Below are positions 6,573-8,328 of a stretch of 8,328 bases of DNA, piece by piece. Position numbers and translations under genes: made by a program. Every line of letters begins with the position of its first letter. Position 1 is the stretch's first letter. Under the pieces are notes generated by a model. The model saw nothing but the letters and a program-made list of their open reading frames with translations. It did not search any database and was not told the origin of the DNA. This DNA comes from Rickettsiales bacterium (GTDB lineage: Bacteria > Pseudomonadota > Alphaproteobacteria > Rickettsiales > UBA1997), in the NCBI GenBank assembly GCA_023262945.1, contig JALQXY010000126.1, positions 1-8,328 of the forward strand, read 5' to 3'.

Positions 6573-7283
6573 ATGTCACTAATTACCGCTAAAAATATTA
6601 ATTTCACACGCCACGGTAAAGCAATATTGCAAAATGTGTCTCTAGAAATCACAAAAGAAGATTTTACTACCATAGTAGGACCTAATGGCGCAGGAAAATC
6701 ATCTTTACTTAAATGCTTGTTAGGATTTTATAAAATTGATAGCGGAGAAATAATTAAAAGCAAAAATCTTAAAATAGGATATGTTCCACAAAGCCTCAAC
6801 CTTGAACAAAGAATGCCTATCAATGTTAGACGTTTTTTAACTTTAGGCAACAAATTCAAAAAAGATGATATATTAGAGGCAATAGAAGAAGTTAAAATTT
6901 CTAATATATTAGATAAGCCAATTTATACCCTATCTGGTGGTGAGTTGCGCCGCATCTTATTGGCGCGAAGCTTGTTGATTAATCCAGAATTGCTAGTTTT
7001 AGATGAGCCGGCACAAAATCTCGATATAGCTGGACAATTATCGTTCTACAAATTATTGAAAGATATTTATAATAAAAAAAAGCTTAGCATTGTTATGGTA
7101 TCTCATGACTTACATATGGTGATGGCTAATACTAAAAAAGTAATTTGTCTTTTTGGCCATATTTGCTGCTCAGGATCCCCTAATATAATCACTAAAGATC
7201 CTGAATTTGTTTCAATTTTTGGTAGCGATATGGCCAAAATGATGGCAATATATAATCACGAACACACTCATAAACATGTTTGA
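6573..7283 (+). CDS. znuC: Zinc ABC transporter ATP-binding protein ZnuC
   Basis: This is the cytoplasmic ATPase subunit of a metal-chelate-type ABC importer, which drives uptake of zinc through ZnuB. All nucleotide-binding motifs are intact: Walker A GPNGAGKSS (36-44), Q-loop Gln73, signature LSGGE (120-124), Walker B LLVLDE (140-145), D-loop NLD (149-151) and the switch His178 in VSHD. The length is 236 residues. The C-terminus is rich in histidine (HEHTHKHV), a feature of zinc-specific ZnuC proteins that separates it from manganese or iron relatives. The gene follows queE by 5 bp with no visible Shine-Dalgarno, and its end overlaps znuB by 8 bp, so translation of the pair is likely coupled. 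Zinc is inferred from the His tail and overall family resemblance, and a mixed Zn/Mn specificity cannot be excluded. Confidence 0.92.
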   Translation: MSLITAKNINFTRHGKAILQNVSLEITKEDFTTIVGPNGAGKSSLLKCLLGFYKIDSGEIIKSKNLKIGYVPQSLNLEQRMPINVRRFLTLGNKFKKDDILEAIEEVKISNILDKPIYTLSGGELRRILLARSLLINPELLVLDEPAQNLDIAGQLSFYKLLKDIYNKKKLSIVMVSHDLHMVMANTKKVICLFGHICCSGSPNIITKDPEFVSIFGSDMAKMMAIYNHEHTHKHV

Positions 7284-8070
7284 ATCAATAATTATTAATG
7301 CTTTAATTGCTGGCATAGCTGTGGCTATCGCCGCTGGCGCTATTGGCTGTTTTGTTGTGTGGCGTAACATGGCCTATTTTGGCGATTCTCTTGCACACAG
7401 CTCTTTGCTTGGTATTGCTTTGGGCTTAGTTTTAGGTATTAGTGTTAATTGGGGAATTGCAATAATATGCCTTATATTCGCCTCTATACTTATTTTATTG
7501 CAGCAAAGAAAAATATTATCAACCGATAGTTTACTTGGCATATTATCCCATAGCGCCTTATCTATTGGCATGATTATTATTAGTTTGATTGAGGCAAGAT
7601 TTCATATAGAAAGCTATCTTTTTGGTGATATTTTAACAGTTGCAAGCAATGAAATTATATCAATTTATATTGGTAGCCTTATAATATTGTTAATAATTTT
7701 TATTAATTGGCCTTCATTAATCTTAATGACTATTAGTGAAGATTTGGCAAAAGCAGAAAATGTTAAAATATTTGCTATGCAATTATTGCTGATTGTTGTG
7801 ACAGCTTTTTTTGTTGTGATATCGATAAGAGTTGTTGGCCTTTTACTGATTACATCTATGTTAATTATACCAGCGGCATCAGCTCGCCAAATTGCCAAAT
7901 CTCCAGAATCAATGATAATCACTTCCATAGTTATAGCAATAATTTCTGTGGTAAGCGGCATTTTATCATCTTTTTACTTTGACACCCCTTCTGGCCCTTC
8001 TATTGTGGCTTCTTGTACATTGATATTTGTTATTAGCTCCATATTTAGTATTTTAACCGCCAAATCTTAA
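7276..8070 (+). CDS. znuB: Zinc ABC transporter permease ZnuB (ABC-3 family)
   Basis: This is the inner-membrane channel subunit of the zinc importer, paired with ZnuC. The protein has 264 residues against 261 in E. coli and is highly hydrophobic, with roughly eight predicted membrane segments. The first is at about 7-29 and the last at about 240-260. Family motifs are FGDSLAHSSLLG near residues 35-46, ESYLFGDIL, VVGLLLITSMLIIPAA and the DTPSGPSIV segment before the last helix. The ATG overlaps the last codons of znuC by 8 bp. The periplasmic binding protein gene znuA is not adjacent, and only 258 bp of mostly non-coding sequence follow before the window ends. A weak terminator-like hairpin begins 12 bp after the stop. 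Confidence 0.94.
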   Translation: MFESIIINALIAGIAVAIAAGAIGCFVVWRNMAYFGDSLAHSSLLGIALGLVLGISVNWGIAIICLIFASILILLQQRKILSTDSLLGILSHSALSIGMIIISLIEARFHIESYLFGDILTVASNEIISIYIGSLIILLIIFINWPSLILMTISEDLAKAENVKIFAMQLLLIVVTAFFVVISIRVVGLLLITSMLIIPAASARQIAKSPESMIITSIVIAIISVVSGILSSFYFDTPSGPSIVASCTLIFVISSIFSILTAKS

Positions 8071-8081
8071 TATAGTAACAT

Positions 8082-8115
8082 TTTGCTTAAAAACTAGTAA
8101 AATTAGCAAATTTTT
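8082..8115 (+). terminator. Weak Rho-independent terminator candidate after znuB
   Basis: Arms TTTGCT (8082-8087) and AGCAAA (8105-8110) pair perfectly around a 17-nt loop and are followed at once by five T residues (8111-8115). The stem holds only two G-C pairs, so it would be weak. Its position 12 bp after the znuB stop and the direct T-tract support the call. Confidence 0.4.
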
Positions 8116-8186
8116 AGGCGATAAATAATGCCAATTTCCATCTAAAAATGAACAATATGACAAAATATTTTTGAGATAAAAATTGT

Positions 8187-8212
8187 AAAAATGATCGCTG
8201 AATGTCGCCGAT
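8187..8212 (-). terminator. Minus-strand terminator-like hairpin
   Basis: Read leftwards from 8212, ATCGGC and GCGAT pair as a five-base-pair stem with one bulged G around the 8-nt loop GACATTCA. It is followed by CA and five T residues (8191-8187). This is GC-richer than anything else in the spacer. It could end a minus-strand gene lying beyond the right edge of the window, or a small RNA within 8192-8268. Confidence 0.4.
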
Positions 8213-8268
8213 AAACCACCAGCTTAGTTTCTGCCAGAAGCTTGCACAGCATAAAACTAAAACGATCA
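8192..8268. other. GC-rich structured island, possible non-coding RNA
   Basis: The 60 nt at 8193-8252 are about 50% GC by direct count, while the 62 nt before them are about 19%. Outer arms TGATCG (8192-8197) and CGATCA (8263-8268) close the segment. Inside, TTAGTTT (8224-8230) pairs with AAACTAA (8254-8260), and a short CTG/CAG pair (8198-8200 with 8220-8222) can form the other branch, giving a three-way junction. It has no tRNA T-loop and matches no riboswitch I recognise. The only open reading frame of note has 24 codons (8202-8276) and is not supported. The strand is uncertain. The T-tract favours minus. Confidence 0.35.
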
Positions 8269-8328
8269 CTTTATAATTAGTCTAGGTTCATTCAAAGTTG
8301 ATTTCGAAGACGAAAACTTGATTCTGTT

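Noticed and set aside
7665..7961. 98-residue minus-strand frame opposite znuB
   Set aside because: It is an antisense shadow of the conserved ZnuB membrane protein, with no start signal or family resemblance.
8202..8276. 24-codon open frame beginning MSPINHQLSF on the plus strand
   Set aside because: It is very short, has no Shine-Dalgarno and no recognisable family, and coincides with the GC-rich foldable island, which explains the composition better.

Overview
The window is AT-rich (about 30% GC by eye), gene-dense and uses the standard bacterial code: TGG encodes Trp and TGA occurs only as a stop. It carries ordinary chromosomal housekeeping genes and no mobile element or phage gene. The best taxonomic clue is a full-length TrcR/DUF1013 protein, a family known from Alphaproteobacteria. 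Together with the base composition this suggests an AT-rich alphaproteobacterium, perhaps Rickettsiales-like, Holosporales-like or a streamlined free-living lineage. The window alone cannot decide between these. Most genes lack a recognisable Shine-Dalgarno sequence.

Layout: positions 1-48 may hold the 5' end of a minus-strand gene that leaves the window. uvrB (158-2125, +), the damage-recognition helicase of nucleotide excision repair, converges on a minus-strand block. That block, in transcription order, is trcR (4036-3497), bcp (3507-3040, overlapping trcR by 11 bp) and rplY (2915-2277). rplY has its own candidate promoter, flanked by two related palindromes. A 319-bp AT-rich divergent spacer (4037-4355) separates trcR from a plus-strand run: yaaA, birA, queE, znuC and znuB (4356-8070). 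The run is tightly packed, with a 4-bp overlap, then 32-bp and 5-bp gaps, then an 8-bp overlap. A perfect extended -10 promoter lies upstream of yaaA, and a weak terminator-like hairpin follows znuB.

Functions: peroxide defence (bcp, yaaA) sits on either side of the divergent spacer. The plus-strand run adds biotin ligation (birA), the deazaguanine step of queuosine synthesis (queE) and the ATPase and membrane subunits of a zinc importer (znuCB). The zinc-binding subunit gene znuA and a zur regulator are not in the window.

I found no convincing novel system. The most interesting unexplained signal is a GC-rich island of about 60-77 nt (8192-8268) in the AT-rich spacer after znuB. It can fold as a closed multi-branch structure and carries a minus-strand terminator-like hairpin. 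It could be a small RNA or the trailer of a minus-strand gene beyond the window.
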